A stretch of DNA of 64,000 nucleotides from NCBI RefSeq assembly GCF_019578655.1, contig NC_063265.1, positions 15,610,285 to 15,674,284 on the forward strand. Direction: 5' to 3'. The DNA comes from Ricinus communis. Lineage: Eukaryota > Streptophyta > Magnoliopsida > Malpighiales > Euphorbiaceae. A program made the translations under genes and the position numbers. The notes under the pieces were generated by a model. That model was not told the DNA's origin and did no database searches. It saw only the letters and a list, made by a program, of their open reading frames with translations. Numbering within the stretch: position 1 is the stretch's first letter; every line of letters starts with the position of its first letter. Shown piece by piece: positions 24,941 through 35,552 of this stretch.

Positions 24941-26405
24941 AAATGCTAAGAAAATCAAAAGCAAAAGAAGAAAAGTCGACAGCAAGTTCAAGCCTGTTCA
25001 AAGTCCAAAGAAGGAGATTTTACCCTCCTCTTCAAAGCCTATCCGAACTTGGACCGAAATCATCCAGGAAGAAATTGACAGAAGCAAGGTCGATCTGCCA
25101 AACAACAATTACAAATTCAGGAGTGGCTTGCTCAGCAAGATCCAGAATTTCTAAAAAGGGTCGAAGAATATTCAAAACAAATGATACAACTTCAACTCGA
25201 AGCCTCTCCAAAGTCATCCTCCTCTTCCAACAAGGGTAAAGGTATACTTTCTATCCCTTTTTCAAAACCTGAGATAGAAATTTTCCCTCAAAACCTATCT
25301 CAGAGCTCTAAAAGTATTTCAAAGCCCCACTCTCAAGAAATAGTTTTGTCACAAACGAAACTTTTCAAATCCAACGAGTATATAGAAAAGCAAAATTTTT
25401 AAAGCATTTTGACTATTGAGGAAGGATTTTGTATAGAAAGCCCCTCAAAATTGATTTCAAAAATTTTCCCTCTAGGATGGTATTTCAAGCCTTGGAATAT
25501 TTCAAAACTTCAATCCTACTACCAGTCTATCATTGAGGTAACTGGTCCTGCAAAGTTCAAACACTTCAAAAAACACAAAGACCATAAAGACCCCGCATAT
25601 TCCACATGCACCATACAAAGAATCCTCCACCCTACAGATTGGGGAATGGATTTACACTCATCAAGATCTTTTCCAACTTCCCTCTAAAGAACCTACCCAT
25701 CAAGCCTAAATATTTCTTTCAACTATTGGGATTACCAACAAGCTTGGTTTAATACCTTTCTTCTTCAAAACGAAGGACAAAGTCATTCCTGGCTTTTCTA
25801 CTTCGATACAAGCTCAATCCAAACTTCAAAGATCCCCTATTGGTTTAAACAATGGTGGAATTTTTATGGCAATGTTCCTGAGACCATAATTCCAGAAGTT
25901 CTACCTCTATTTAACCTTTTCAAAGCCCACTATAAACCAAACAAAATAGAAAGACGTTTTTCCCCGTTACTTCTATTTTGTTCAAACTTTTTTCTCCCTT
26001 GGGTATGTGTAGGGTATTTCCATTTCAATCAAGCAGCAGATGGAGAAATCATCCTTGCCTGAAGGTTCAAAGTCAAATGGTAGGATAAATTTAACTACCA
26101 AGAAAAATTATCACTAAAGTTAGTACAAAATTTTCTTTCAAAAATAGCCACTTCGCCACGCCACTCAAAGAAGAAATGAGCACTTTCTAAGATACGACGA
26201 TGTAAGTCCTTCATTATTCCAAAGCTAGCAGCGGCTCAGATAGAAGAAGACTTCTTACAATTGATCAAACAATTATCGGAAACTGCCTCTTCCAAAGAAA
26301 AATCAAAAGCTTCATCTTCCTCTTCCAGCACCAGCTCAGCAGCAATAGACCTAGATGGTGACTCGAACGAAGATGACTATTTTGGGATATTCAAGCCCAT
26401 TAAAT

Positions 26406-26990
26406 GACACTTATGTAAAGCCCTTGGGGTTAAAAACCAGAAATGGCAGCCCAAAATATTTATGTAATGGGCCAAATGCCCAATAATAAAAAAAAAAGAA
26501 AAAAAAGAGTCATTTAAAAAGAAAAAAGAAAGAAGACAAAAGACTCTTTAAAAAAGCAAAAGATTCTTTTCAAGCGTGGGACAACTTGAGCGAAGAGGCA
26601 TCTTACTCCATTATCACAAGACTACAAAAGAAGGTGGGAGCCCACTTATTCCCTCAAGAAGAGCATCCAAGCAAAGGCTCCACTAAACAGGAGGGTTTCC
26701 TGAGGAGAGCAAAGTATGCAAACTACCGTCGAAGCCTCATGTATTTTCAAGTCAAGAGAGAAATATAGTGAGAAAAGAGAGAGATAGTGTGAGTGATGGT
26801 GAGAAACACCTTCCTCTTATATTCAATTCCTCCTCTTGTAAGTTATATTTCTTTTGTTTAAAACTTTCATTTTAAAGCTTTTATTTCAAAGTTTGTATAT
26901 TTGTTCAAAGTTTGTATATCAATAAAATTTATCATCTTTTCTTCCATTCTTGTTTAAGATTTAACAAGTGATGCTGTCTCCCTGGCTTTA
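26406..26990 (+). promoter_or_regulatory. pararetroviral intergenic/leader-like region
   Basis: Noncoding sequence after the last viral frame. It holds a short purine tract, small ORFs (for example 26586-26768) and a pyrimidine-rich stretch with cttcctcttatattcaattc, resembling the region between the genomic promoter and leader of caulimovirids. Function inferred from position only. Confidence 0.35.
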
Positions 26991-27029
26991 AATGCAGGAT
27001 CCTGCACTAAAAACTTGTTGATCTATCTT

Positions 27030-27031
<2 letters not shown>

Positions 27032-27097
<66 letters not shown>
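27032..27097. repeat. (TA)n microsatellite
   Basis: About 33 TA units at the right side of the pararetroviral insertion. Confidence 0.97.
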
Positions 27098-27099
<2 letters not shown>

Positions 27100-27102
<3 letters not shown>

Positions 27103-27570
27103 GTGCCATACAATATGAGTTGACTGTTCTTTATTTTTGTTAAAATTAAAATTGAGGTGGATCTTCTTTTAGAAAGAAAATTAAAATCGGTCTCGTTTTT
27201 TAATTATTCAATAATTTTGTAATTTTGAGAGCTTTCTTGTGAGACAAACTAAGATAATATAGAATCATTCTCAATATTAAAATATCTGACACCAAACAAT
27301 ATTCTTTTTTTATATATATCTTGTGGTTGTGAACAAACTAAGATAATATAGACAAACATCAATTTTTTTAAATTTTTAAATTTTTCAGTTTTATTTAAAT
27401 AAATTTTTTAATATTTATTTTATTTTATCGGACTTTAGTATTCTTATATTTTTATTAAAAAATTAGTAACTTTTAGTTAAAGTAAAATAAAAATGTAATA
27501 GTTCAATAGAATAAATAAATTTTTTATAGAATATATGTAAATAGTCTTTAATAAAACAAGAAATATAATT
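27100..27570. other. intergenic, no gene seen
   Basis: AT-rich. A phrase of about 18 bp (acaaactaagataatata) occurs twice at about 27243 and 27334. No coding content. Confidence 0.5.
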
Positions 27571-28006
27571 AGAAGCAATGAGGTTACATCCTCTCCTTCC
27601 GTTATTAGTTCCACGAAATACTATGAAAGACACAAGCTTCATGGAGTAGTTCATACCCAAAGATACACAAGTCTTTGTAAATGCATGGGCTATAGGGAGA
27701 GACCCAGATGCTTGGGAAGATCCCCTGTCTTTCAAGCCTGAGAGATTTCTAGGCTCTAATGTTGACTATAAAGGCCAAAACTTTCAGCTACTACCATTTG
27801 GATCTGGAAGACGGATTTGTGTGGGCAATCCATTGGCTCATCGTGTCCTTCACCTTGCTATAGCCTCTTTGCTTCACTGTTTCGATTGGGAGCTTGGCAG
27901 CAATTCTACACCAGAAACCATAAACATGAACGAAAGGTTGGGAATTACAGTTAGAAAGCTTGTACCCATGAAAGCAATACCAAAGAAGAAGATCTTACAA
28001 GAATGA
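27571..28006 (+). pseudogene. P450 copy D, exon 2 fragment
   Basis: Only the last 436 bp of a CYP76A-like gene remain, starting abruptly at the ExxR codons (EAMR) and running to the normal stop. Exon 1, the intron and the I-helix are gone. A TAG at 27647-27649 (MEYF position) interrupts the fragment. PERF and PFGSGRRICVG are intact. The 3' flank, up to the DUF668 scrap at about 28296, is retained. It belongs to the B-G group. Confidence 0.92.
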
Positions 28007-28295
28007 TAATCATCAGAGATTTGACTCTGCAAATTCAGTTGATGTTTAAAGTTTGTTGTTTGTTCCTTTTGGTTCGTGTGTGGAGATGATGGTGATGCAT
28101 GTGGTTGAATTTGGCACTTTTACTGTCACATTAGAAAGATATTTCATATTTTCCTGTCCTGTGAATAAATATAAGTGATGTAATATTGACTGATAGTTGG
28201 TGATTAATAAAAATGATCTGTTAGGAATTAGATTACTCAAGTCTTATTTTTAAATGTTGGAGCAGGTAATGAGCTGTTGTGTTATTTTTTCGTGC

Positions 28296-28480
28296 GGTAA
28301 TCTTGGCTTTTGCTTAATTTATTGTCCTACAAGAAGTGCAGCATCAATTTTGGTAATCTTGGTTTTTGCTTAATTTACTTTCCTACAAGAAGTGCAGCAT
28401 CAATTTTTGCTTAATTTGCATAATGGAGCTTTTGCACCAGACGAAACATTTGTCCTCGTCTCTCTCAAAACTTCGCTTAA
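28296..28480 (-). pseudogene. DUF668 3' end fragment with local tandem duplication
   Basis: Matches the coding tail of the intact DUF668 gene (about 55905-55995): tcctacaagaagtgcagcat, ttgcttaatttgcataatg and the gaa-catttgtcct phrase. A unit of about 57 bp containing ggtaatcttgg-ttttgctt is repeated two to three times inside it. This is the second DUF668 scrap behind a P450 copy. Confidence 0.75.
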
Positions 28481-28831
28481 AGCAAATCCACATTTGCTGA
28501 TATGTTATGTTATGTTGTAATCTAGGAGTTAAATTTGTTTTTAGACAAGTTTCAAGATCACTCGTCTCCTATAGTCCTAAATAAAAATAAAGAACTTCAA
28601 ATCAAAGTTAAAAATTTCTAATAGAATTTAAAAATTCTAAAAACAAAGTTAGGCGATGTTTTCATATCTATATCGTCCAATGAAAGCAAAATTATTGAAT
28701 TAAAGAATCGAAATCGCGAAGAAAAAATTCAAAGACTATGAGATTAGGTACGAAAAAACATGGACGTAAAGAAAAACTTGATTCCTTTCTAAAATGATAA
28801 TTACGTTTTCAATTAAGACGGGATGGTTCTT

Positions 28832-29109
28832 TGTAGAAAATTGAGATGATGAATTGTTGAGTATATTAATTCTGATCTTTTTACAATTGATTTTGTAGGT
28901 ATTTATATGTACATACACAACGGTAGCCTATTCTACTTGGTTGCCTTGGTATCTCTGTCCAACGTCCCTTTCTTTTCTGGGAAAGGTTGGAGTGGCCTTA
29001 CATCACAGGGATGGTTGCTCCACTCTCAAGACATGATGAGCGCCACTGCAGGCTTTTTCACTTTGCGTGTGTTGAGCAAACCACTCTTTCTTCATTTCTT
29101 CTTTCAACA
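28832..29109 (-). repeat. 3' LTR of Copia element
   Basis: 278 bp. It has only four mismatches to the other LTR over its first 170 bp (+ strand left side), then roughly a third of positions differ over the next 80 bp before matching again at the end. Confidence 0.93.
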
Positions 29110-29124
29110 CTCCCCCTCAAGTTG
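29110..29124 (-). promoter_or_regulatory. polypurine tract of Copia element
   Basis: On the minus strand this reads caacttgagggggag immediately before the 3' LTR, the typical plus-strand priming site of plant Copia elements. Confidence 0.8.
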
Positions 29125-29262
29125 GGTTCGTAGAGGTTGATCGAACCCATCTTACTGAGAATGGTCTGATGACTAAGCTTATTTAGGGCTTTTGTAAATA
29201 TATCGGCCAACTGATCATGACTCCTGAAAAATGGAGTTTTATTTCACCGACACCTTCTCCGG

Positions 29263-29682
29263 TCACACCTCAATGTGTTTAGTACGTTCATGGAATACTG
29301 GATTGGATGCAATATGTCGGGCAGCTTGATTATCACAGTACATCAACATAGGTTCTTTATGATCAATCCTCATGTCGAAGAGTACTTGTTTGATCCAAGT
29401 AAACTCGCTTGTTGTGGAAGCCATAGCTCTATATTCTGCCTCTGCACTTGACCTTGCCACTACACTTTGCTTTTTGCTTTTTCATGTTACCAAGTTGCCT
29501 CCTACAAATGTGCAAAAATCCGTTGTTGATTTCCCATCGCTGCTTCCTGCCCAATCTGCATCAGAGAAACCAATTATAGTGTTAGAGTGATTATTTTTCA
29601 TCCAAATACCTTGACCTGGAGTGCCTTTGAGGTATCTAAGGATTCTATCAACAGCATCCAAGTGGATGTTGCACGGGAGCAT
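29263..29682 (-). pseudogene. Copia RNase H, split
   Basis: The C-terminal domain of the Copia polyprotein in two frames: an upstream piece with ILRYLKGTPGQG and SDADWAGS (29482-29682) and a downstream piece with [14 protein letters not shown] and [11 protein letters not shown] (29263-29460). The Asp, Glu and Asp active-site residues are visible, but a frameshift separates them. Confidence 0.88.
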
Positions 29683-29701
29683 GCATAAAGCCCGCTATCA
29701 T

Positions 29702-31093
29702 TTACTTACAGTAGCGAAATATCGTGTCTAGTGAGATTAGATAAATTAACTTCCCTACTAGCCGTTGATAGTGTCCTATGTTATCTAGTGGATTACCATC
29801 TTCTAAGTTGAGTTTGACATTAATTTTCATGGGAGTGGACGTAGGCTTAGCTCCTAGTTTCCTTGTTTCTTTTAGGAGGTCGAGTACATACTTTCTTTGA
29901 GATAGAAATAGACCTTTTTGTGATTTGGCTATTTCTATTCCAAGAAAGTATGAGAGCTGACCAAGGTCCTTGATGTCGAATTCCCTTTTTAACTTTTCCT
30001 TAACTTTTTCAATTTCTTCATTGTTGTTCCCGGTTATGATGATGTCATCAACATAAACCAACATAATAATGGTGCATAAGTGACTGTGTTTAACAAACAT
30101 TGAGGAATCTGAGGTACATTTATTGAAATTAATATTAAGGAGAAAAAGGCTTAGCTTGGCATACCATGCTCTTGGAGACTGCTTTAGACCATAAATTGCT
30201 TTGTTTAGCTTACATACCAATGATGAATCTGAAGTGGACTTGTGACCTGGAGGAAGAGTCATGTAAACTTCTTCTTCTAAATTTTCTTGGAGGAAGGCAT
30301 TCTTTACATCCATTTGAAATAGACTCCAACTTTGAGTTAGTGGCAACAGGATAATAAAATCTGAACTGTGTTCATTTTTCTGCTCTGATGGAGCGAAGGT
30401 TTCCTGATAATCGACGCCATAGATTTGAGTAAACCCTTTGGCAACTAATCTGGCTTTATATCGCTCGATTGATCCATCACAGTTGAATTTAATCTTGTAA
30501 ACCCATTTACATCCTACAGGTTTTTTATTTGATGGTAAAGGGACAATTTTCCAAGTGTTATTTTTTTCTAAGGCATATAGCTCTTCCTCCATGGCCTTAC
30601 ACCATTTTGGGTTAGTGTTGGCCTCATAGAATGAGTTGGGTTCTTTGTATGCTATGAGATTCCCTAGATAGGCTCGATAGTTATGAGACATGTGATCATA
30701 AGAGATGAAGTTGCAAATTGGATATGATACCTTATGGGATCGTAATCCCTTAACGTGATGCAGGGTCGGCCTAGTTGGTCGAGTGGAGCGTCTTAAGGCA
30801 ATCGCTTTTTGTGGAGTTATAATTTCCTCACTTCTAGCAATAGTGTCTCCCCCTGAAGGGATTGGCCTTAAATCGGAAGAAGGCTCCCCCTCGGGATGAG
30901 GATCCGGACTGGAACTGCTGAGATCTGGAAAAGAAAAATATCTTGAAAATGGATGGTCCATGAGAATGCTGCGGGTTAGTACTATAAATATCATGAGATT
31001 TGTAATATGGTTCGTGTTCCAAAAAGGTGACATCCATGGAAACATAGACTTTGTGAGTGAGGGGATCATAACATTTGTATCCCTTCTTGCCAA
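29702..31093 (-). pseudogene. Copia reverse transcriptase region
   Basis: A 463-codon frame beginning upstream of the RT. It includes the linker with WCKAMEEEL, the typical start NNTWKIVPLP, KARLVAKGFTQ, QMDVKNAFLQ, KAIYGLKQSPRAWY and catalytic YVDD (near 30046-30062). It ends early by a frameshift at the RNase H junction. An indel near FAPSEQKNEHSSD alters the segment preceding DVKNAFL. Confidence 0.9.
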
Positions 31094-31222
31094 TGGAGTA
31101 GCCTAAAAAGATGGTTTTGGCAGAATTTTTGTCAAATTTGTAAAGGCGCTTAACATGAACAAAGGCAGTACATCCAAAAATACGAATGTGTCCTAGCTCA
31201 ATTTTTTGACTTTTTAGGAGTT

Positions 31223-31966
31223 CTAAAGGGCTGAGATTGCGGAGTTTAGCAGTTGGAAGACGATTAATAAGATAAGTAGCAGTAAGGAGAGCATCAGACC
31301 AAAAAACAGAGGGAACGTTATTTTGAAAGAGTAGGGTACGGGTGACATTAAGCGGATGTTTAGATTTTTTCTTTCAATGAACCCCGCTTTTTTGTTCAGG
31401 GTATTAATGCATGTAGTCTGATGAAGAATGCCCTCCTTTTTAAAGAAGTTTTTAAAGTGATGATTGATATATTCTGTACCATTGTCAGATCGAAAAATTT
31501 TAATATTGGCAGTGTATTGAGTTGTAACAAAGTGGAAGAAGTCTTGAAAACATGAGAAAACTTCATTTTTGCCTTTTAATAAATAGACCCATGTCATGTG
31601 GGTGTAATCATCAATAAAGGTGACAAAATACCTAAAATGATTGTAAGCAGTGACGGGGCCCAGGCCCCAAACGTCAGAGTGAGTTAATTCAAACGGTTTT
31701 TCAAAAGTGCGAGATAAGAGAGGAAAATGAAGACGAGTGTGTTTGGAAAATTTGCAAATCTCACAATGACTAGAATTTAAATTATAACAGAATAATGTAT
31801 TCAAGACAGAGTCGGACGGATGTCCAAAACGTAAATGCATTAACATGCCCTGATTGTCCCTTTTTCCAGACACAAAACATTGACTAATGGAGTTCTTAAG
31901 ATAGTATAGACCATTATCATAATATCCTTCACCAATCATTGTCCCTATAGTGCGATCCTGAAACAT
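31223..31966 (-). pseudogene. Copia integrase, interrupted
   Basis: GAG-pre-integrase and integrase core: HLRFGHPS, CEICKFSKH (part of the HHCC zinc site), THSDVWG, RSDNGTEY and IERKN, giving the D-D-E catalytic set. The sequence after ERKN is shifted, and the link to the RT frame is broken near 31100-31220. Confidence 0.88.
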
Positions 31967-32099
31967 AACAGAGGAAGGTGAAAAAATAATATTGCAGTTG
32001 AATTCATTAGTGATCCGGCCGACGGATAAAAGATTAGATTTAAAGGCAGGAATAAATAAGACATTGTTGAGAGTTTAATTGAGTAATGCAGTATTGCCG

Positions 32100-33427
32100 C
32101 TACCTTGGATTGGAATATTGTGTCCTGAAAGATTCACATCTTTGAAGGGTTTTCCGGGAGAGAAATTTTGCAATTTCATTAAATCCCAAGTCATGTGATC
32201 GAGCACCGGAGTCAATAATCCAATCGTAAGCGAGTTAATTTTGTTGGAACAATTAAATGAGTTAGATCGAACTGACCCACTTAGGTTGTTGATTCCGAAC
32301 TAGAGCTGGATTTGGGGCAGTGGTGGTTCGGTTGAAAGGAGCTAATCACGCCGGATTCATGTGCGCGGCGGGTCGTCACTGAGGCGGGGCAGTGTGGAGG
32401 TGGGTCTGGTCGGGTTGCTGTTACCGTCGGGTTAGGTCGTAGAGTCGAGTCGGGTTCTATTGGGTTGGTCATACAGAGTCGGGTCGGGTTTGTTTATTTA
32501 ACCCGGTATGTACACCCTAAAAAACACTCTCACGCTCCCCACTCTCACTCTCGACATATAACCCTTGTCGATGGTCTTTTTGGTCGCTGCCACCCCATTT
32601 CTCTCCTTTGCCCCCTTTCTTCACTCCCCCAGGTCCTTCCCACCCCCGTAGGTGGGGGTAGAGGTGCCAGTAACCATCGTGGGAGTGACCCTGCCTTTGG
32701 CAGTGGTCACAGCGTGCGATGGTGCTCGGTCCTCCCCTCGCCCGGGCTAATTCTCGACGGATGTTGAAGGCGTGGCTATCTGCGAGGTCGGGGGCAGGGT
32801 TCATAGTGCTCCTTCGAGTCTCATCGCGTTGTATTATTGCGATGACAGCGTCGATTTTGGAGAGTTCTCCTCCAAGGAGGATCTGTGATCTCAAGCTTTC
32901 GTAGATTGAGTCCAGACCTCCCAGGTAGGTAAAAACGATATCTTGTTCTGCTCGTCGTTGTAGCTCCTTTGGATTGTTTGATGGCGGAAGGTAACTCTAC
33001 AACTCTTCCCATTTTGTGAGTATTCCTGTTGCATATTGAGATGAGTTTTTGATCTCCTGTGTGACTTATGACAACTCTTGCTTGAGTCTAAATATGTGCG
33101 CGAAATTGTGTTGGTGGCCATATAGGCTCTGCATTTTATCCTAAATTGATTTTGAAAACTCTAGTAAGATACAGAGTCTGGAGATATGTGTCTCCATGGT
33201 GTTTATAAGCATTGACATGACCAAATGGTCAGTCGTTTGCCATTCTTCCATTCATCTCAGTTCTTCTTCTCCGGGGCCTCCCGCCTAGCTTACACCGGTG
33301 TGCTGGCTTGGTCCCGATGATGAACCCCAACTTTCTTCACGGAGGCAATGTATGTGAATTTCGACCATTCGAAATAGTTGGAATTGCCTTTAAGTGTTAT
33401 GTTGGTTAATTTGTCATTTTGAGACAT
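32100..33427 (-). pseudogene. Copia gag region, decayed
   Basis: Gag starts with MSQNDKLTNITLKGNSNYFEW at 33427, then breaks up into frames. A nucleocapsid-like zinc knuckle near 32680-32700 reads CDHCQRQGHSHDGY, with the last Cys replaced. This stretch is unusually GC-rich compared with the window (about 32290-32900). Confidence 0.7.
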
Positions 33428-33469
33428 GGCTGGAAAAAAATTGGTAGATGATGGGTACAGGTTAAACCT

Positions 33470-33481
33470 GCTCTGATACCA
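33470..33481 (-). promoter_or_regulatory. tRNA-iMet primer binding site
   Basis: On the minus strand TGGTATCAGAGC directly abuts the inner end of the 5' LTR, complementary to the 3' end of plant initiator tRNA-Met. Confidence 0.92.
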
Positions 33482-33765
33482 TGTAGAAAATTGAGATGAT
33501 GAATTGTTGAGTATATTAATTCTGATCTTTTTACAGTTGATTCTGTAGGTATTTATATGTACATACACAACGGTAGCCTATTCTACTTGGTTGCCTTAGT
33601 ATCTCTGTCCAACGTCCCTTTCTTTTCTGGAAAAGGTTGGAGTGGCCTTACCCTGTCACAGGGATGGTTGCTCCCTTTCTCAGGGCCTGTAATGAACTGC
33701 CCTGCACATGCTTTTCTGCCTGTGAAGTGTTTGAGGTCACTCTTTCTTCATTTCTTCTTTCAACA
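33482..33765 (-). repeat. 5' LTR of Copia element
   Basis: 284 bp, pair of 28832-29109. It lies next to the primer binding site, which fixes the element's orientation as minus. Confidence 0.93.
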
Positions 33766-33770
33766 TTCTT

Positions 33771-35020
33771 TGTTTTGAGATAGGTTTCAGGATCAATCAT
33801 CTTTGTATCTATAAATACTCAGTTTATGTCAATAAAATTAGATTTCCGGATTCTATGCTTTATGTATGTGTGCATGCTATTAGACTAGGATTTGGACGTT
33901 AAGATTGCTTTCTTGGGTCTATAACAATAGTCTTGTTGATGCTGCCAAAGAGTATATTTTAATGGATATATGTTTGTTTAGCTGTAGTATTTTTATTTTT
34001 TAAGATAAATATTTTATATTTAAAATGCTAAAAATATCGGTCTTATATGAATGGCGTAACAACTTGATCCAGAGAAACGGTACAATGAGGGTGGAAAATG
34101 AAAACTAGGATAAAGATAGGATGCTCGGACAAGATGCGGCTTTTAGCAGATTTCTAGGATGGCACCATTCTAAGGTACGAAAATACATGAATAAATCGAA
34201 TTGTGCATCTAAATGGGGCAGAGAATGGTTAATAGCATATATGTAAAGAGTTGAAATTAATCACATGAGATGTTTTTTGGTTGTTTAACTGTGGAGTTGT
34301 AGAAATTCCAAAATTAAAATTTCAGAATGAATGACCTTCTCGAAAGTTTTCAGCGTTATTCATAAACGAGTTTTTAAATTGCTTTTTTAATTAACATTAC
34401 TATTAAAGCAAAAGTCAAACTTTAGAAAACTCTATTATTGGAGGAAGAAGCCTCATTCTTTTTTTAAGTGGCAAATGGCGTTTTTATGCAATTTCTTATA
34501 AAAAAATATAATTATTTTATTAATAAAAACTAATAAGTTGGTTTTAATATAAAAATAAGATAAACTATTTTTTTTATTAAAAGATACATAAAAGGAAATT
34601 TATTTTTAATAATTATTGATTATCTCATTAGAGCATTAAATTACACTTTTGCAAGAATTAGGTTTCATTTAGTATTACTAACACACATTTCAATTTTATA
34701 AAATTTTTATAAATTTAATTATTTGAATGTTAAATTTAAATTTTTTATTTCTTTTACCAATTTTATAATCGCTAAATTTAATATCCATATCATGGCTTTT
34801 ATAGAAAAAACTCAATTCTCTTATATTTATCGTAAAGGAAAAATTCATCTAGTAGAAAGGAGAGAACTTGAATCGAGACTTCTTGCTTTAAAAAAATAAA
34901 CGTTCTTACTCCTTAAATTAGATATTAAATGTAAAATGAATACAAACAAATATTTTTATATTTGATAAAGAATGATATGTACTCAAATAAAATGATAGAA
35001 CTAAAAAAAAATAACAGGCT
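33771..35020. other. upstream part of P450 duplication unit, copy E
   Basis: 33780-33850 (gtatctataaatactca and following) matches the block flanking the hAT insertion (36440-38960) and 46800-46870. 33935-34010 matches 18770 and 39612. 34385-34470 (aaagtcaaact-tagaaaactct, attggaggaagaa) matches 49815-49860. These are noncoding pieces of the repeating unit in front of copy E. Confidence 0.6.
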
Positions 35021-35050
35021 AAAATTGTCCTTTCATGCAACCCGTGTAAA
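35021..35050 (+). promoter_or_regulatory. conserved proximal motif, copy E
   Basis: The phrase aattgtcctttcatgcaacc is the same motif found upstream of G and C (CATGCA core), now in front of a dead copy. Confidence 0.45.
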
Positions 35051-35114
35051 CACAAGAAAATTAACAAATAATACAATGCAAGTTGTTACATATATAATTA
35101 TATAAGTATGAGAA

Positions 35115-35552
35115 TTGTAAATTGTATCAAGATATCCAACATCTTAATGCTTTATGCACGTATATGGTTATGCATATTTGCATAATACTAACTTTCTGCT
35201 GAACCCGGTATTATTCAGGAAATATTTTTTGGTGGCATGAAACAACAAGCGGAGCTCTTAAATGGATCATGACAGAGGTATTTCGCAGCCCAGAATTAAT
35301 GAGAAGAGTTAAAGAAGAACTTAATCAAGTTATAGTACCATAAAGGTAGGTTATGGAAAGTGACATAAATCAATTACCTTACTTGCAGGCAGTAATCAAA
35401 GCAGCAATGAGGTTACATCCAATAATTCCCTTACTAGTTCCACTAAATACTATGGAAGATACAACCTTCATGGAATACTTCATACCCAAAGACACATAAA
35501 TTTTGTAAATACATGGGCTATAGGAAGAGACCCAGATGCTTGAGAGGATGCC
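35115..35552 (+). pseudogene. P450 copy E, intron plus exon 2 fragment
   Basis: Promoter-like DNA up to about 35100 joins directly to intron sequence (35115-35218, closest to the intron of C), so exon 1 is missing entirely. Exon 2 begins at 35219 after ttcag but has a one-base deletion in the GGTETT codons, several stops, AAMR instead of EAMR, and other indels. Similarity stops at about 35552, before PERF and the heme region. Three events are therefore implied: internal deletion, point decay and 3' truncation. Confidence 0.92.

Larger units (their letters stand above)
22386..26405 (+). mobile_element. endogenous caulimovirid (pararetrovirus), defective
   Basis: This is an old copy of a plant pararetrovirus genome with no LTRs and no integrase, so it is not a retrotransposon. 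The order is: acidic, coiled-coil-rich segment (22389-23000), aspartic protease region with D-A-G-A-D at 23072-23086, reverse transcriptase (about 23615-24297) with YIDD at 24115-24126, RNase H (about 24510-24935), then a second Lys/Ser-rich then Trp-rich open region (24937-26405) without obvious relatives that I can name. Frame changes and stops interrupt the polyprotein (for example near 22661, 23280, 23549, 24040, 24295, 24500 and 24818), so it cannot yield an intact product. A florendovirus-like origin is possible but unproven. Both ends are approximate. Confidence 0.85.
28827..33770 (-). mobile_element. Ty1/Copia LTR retrotransposon with TSD
   Basis: The element itself is 28832-33765 (4.93 kb), flanked by the 5-bp duplication ttctt (28827-28831 and 33766-33770). 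LTRs are 278 and 284 bp with TG...CA ends. The minus strand reads 5' LTR (33765-33482), a tRNA-iMet primer site, gag from 33427, integrase, reverse transcriptase, RNase H, purine tract and 3' LTR. The order integrase before RT is diagnostic for Copia. Reading frames are broken in several places, so it is no longer autonomous. Size and LTR length suggest a compact lineage such as Ale/Retrofit, which is inference. Confidence 0.95.

Noticed and set aside
22386..26405. Ty3/Gypsy retrotransposon
   Set aside because: RT and RNase H are present, but there are no LTRs, no integrase and no CA/TG ends, and a further non-retrotransposon region follows RNase H.
27032..27097. CRISPR-like or satellite array
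   Set aside because: Simple dinucleotide repeat; there is no spacer structure, and the DNA is a plant nuclear sequence.
33470..33481. tRNA-Met gene
   Set aside because: Only 12 bases match and they abut an LTR, so it is the primer binding site.
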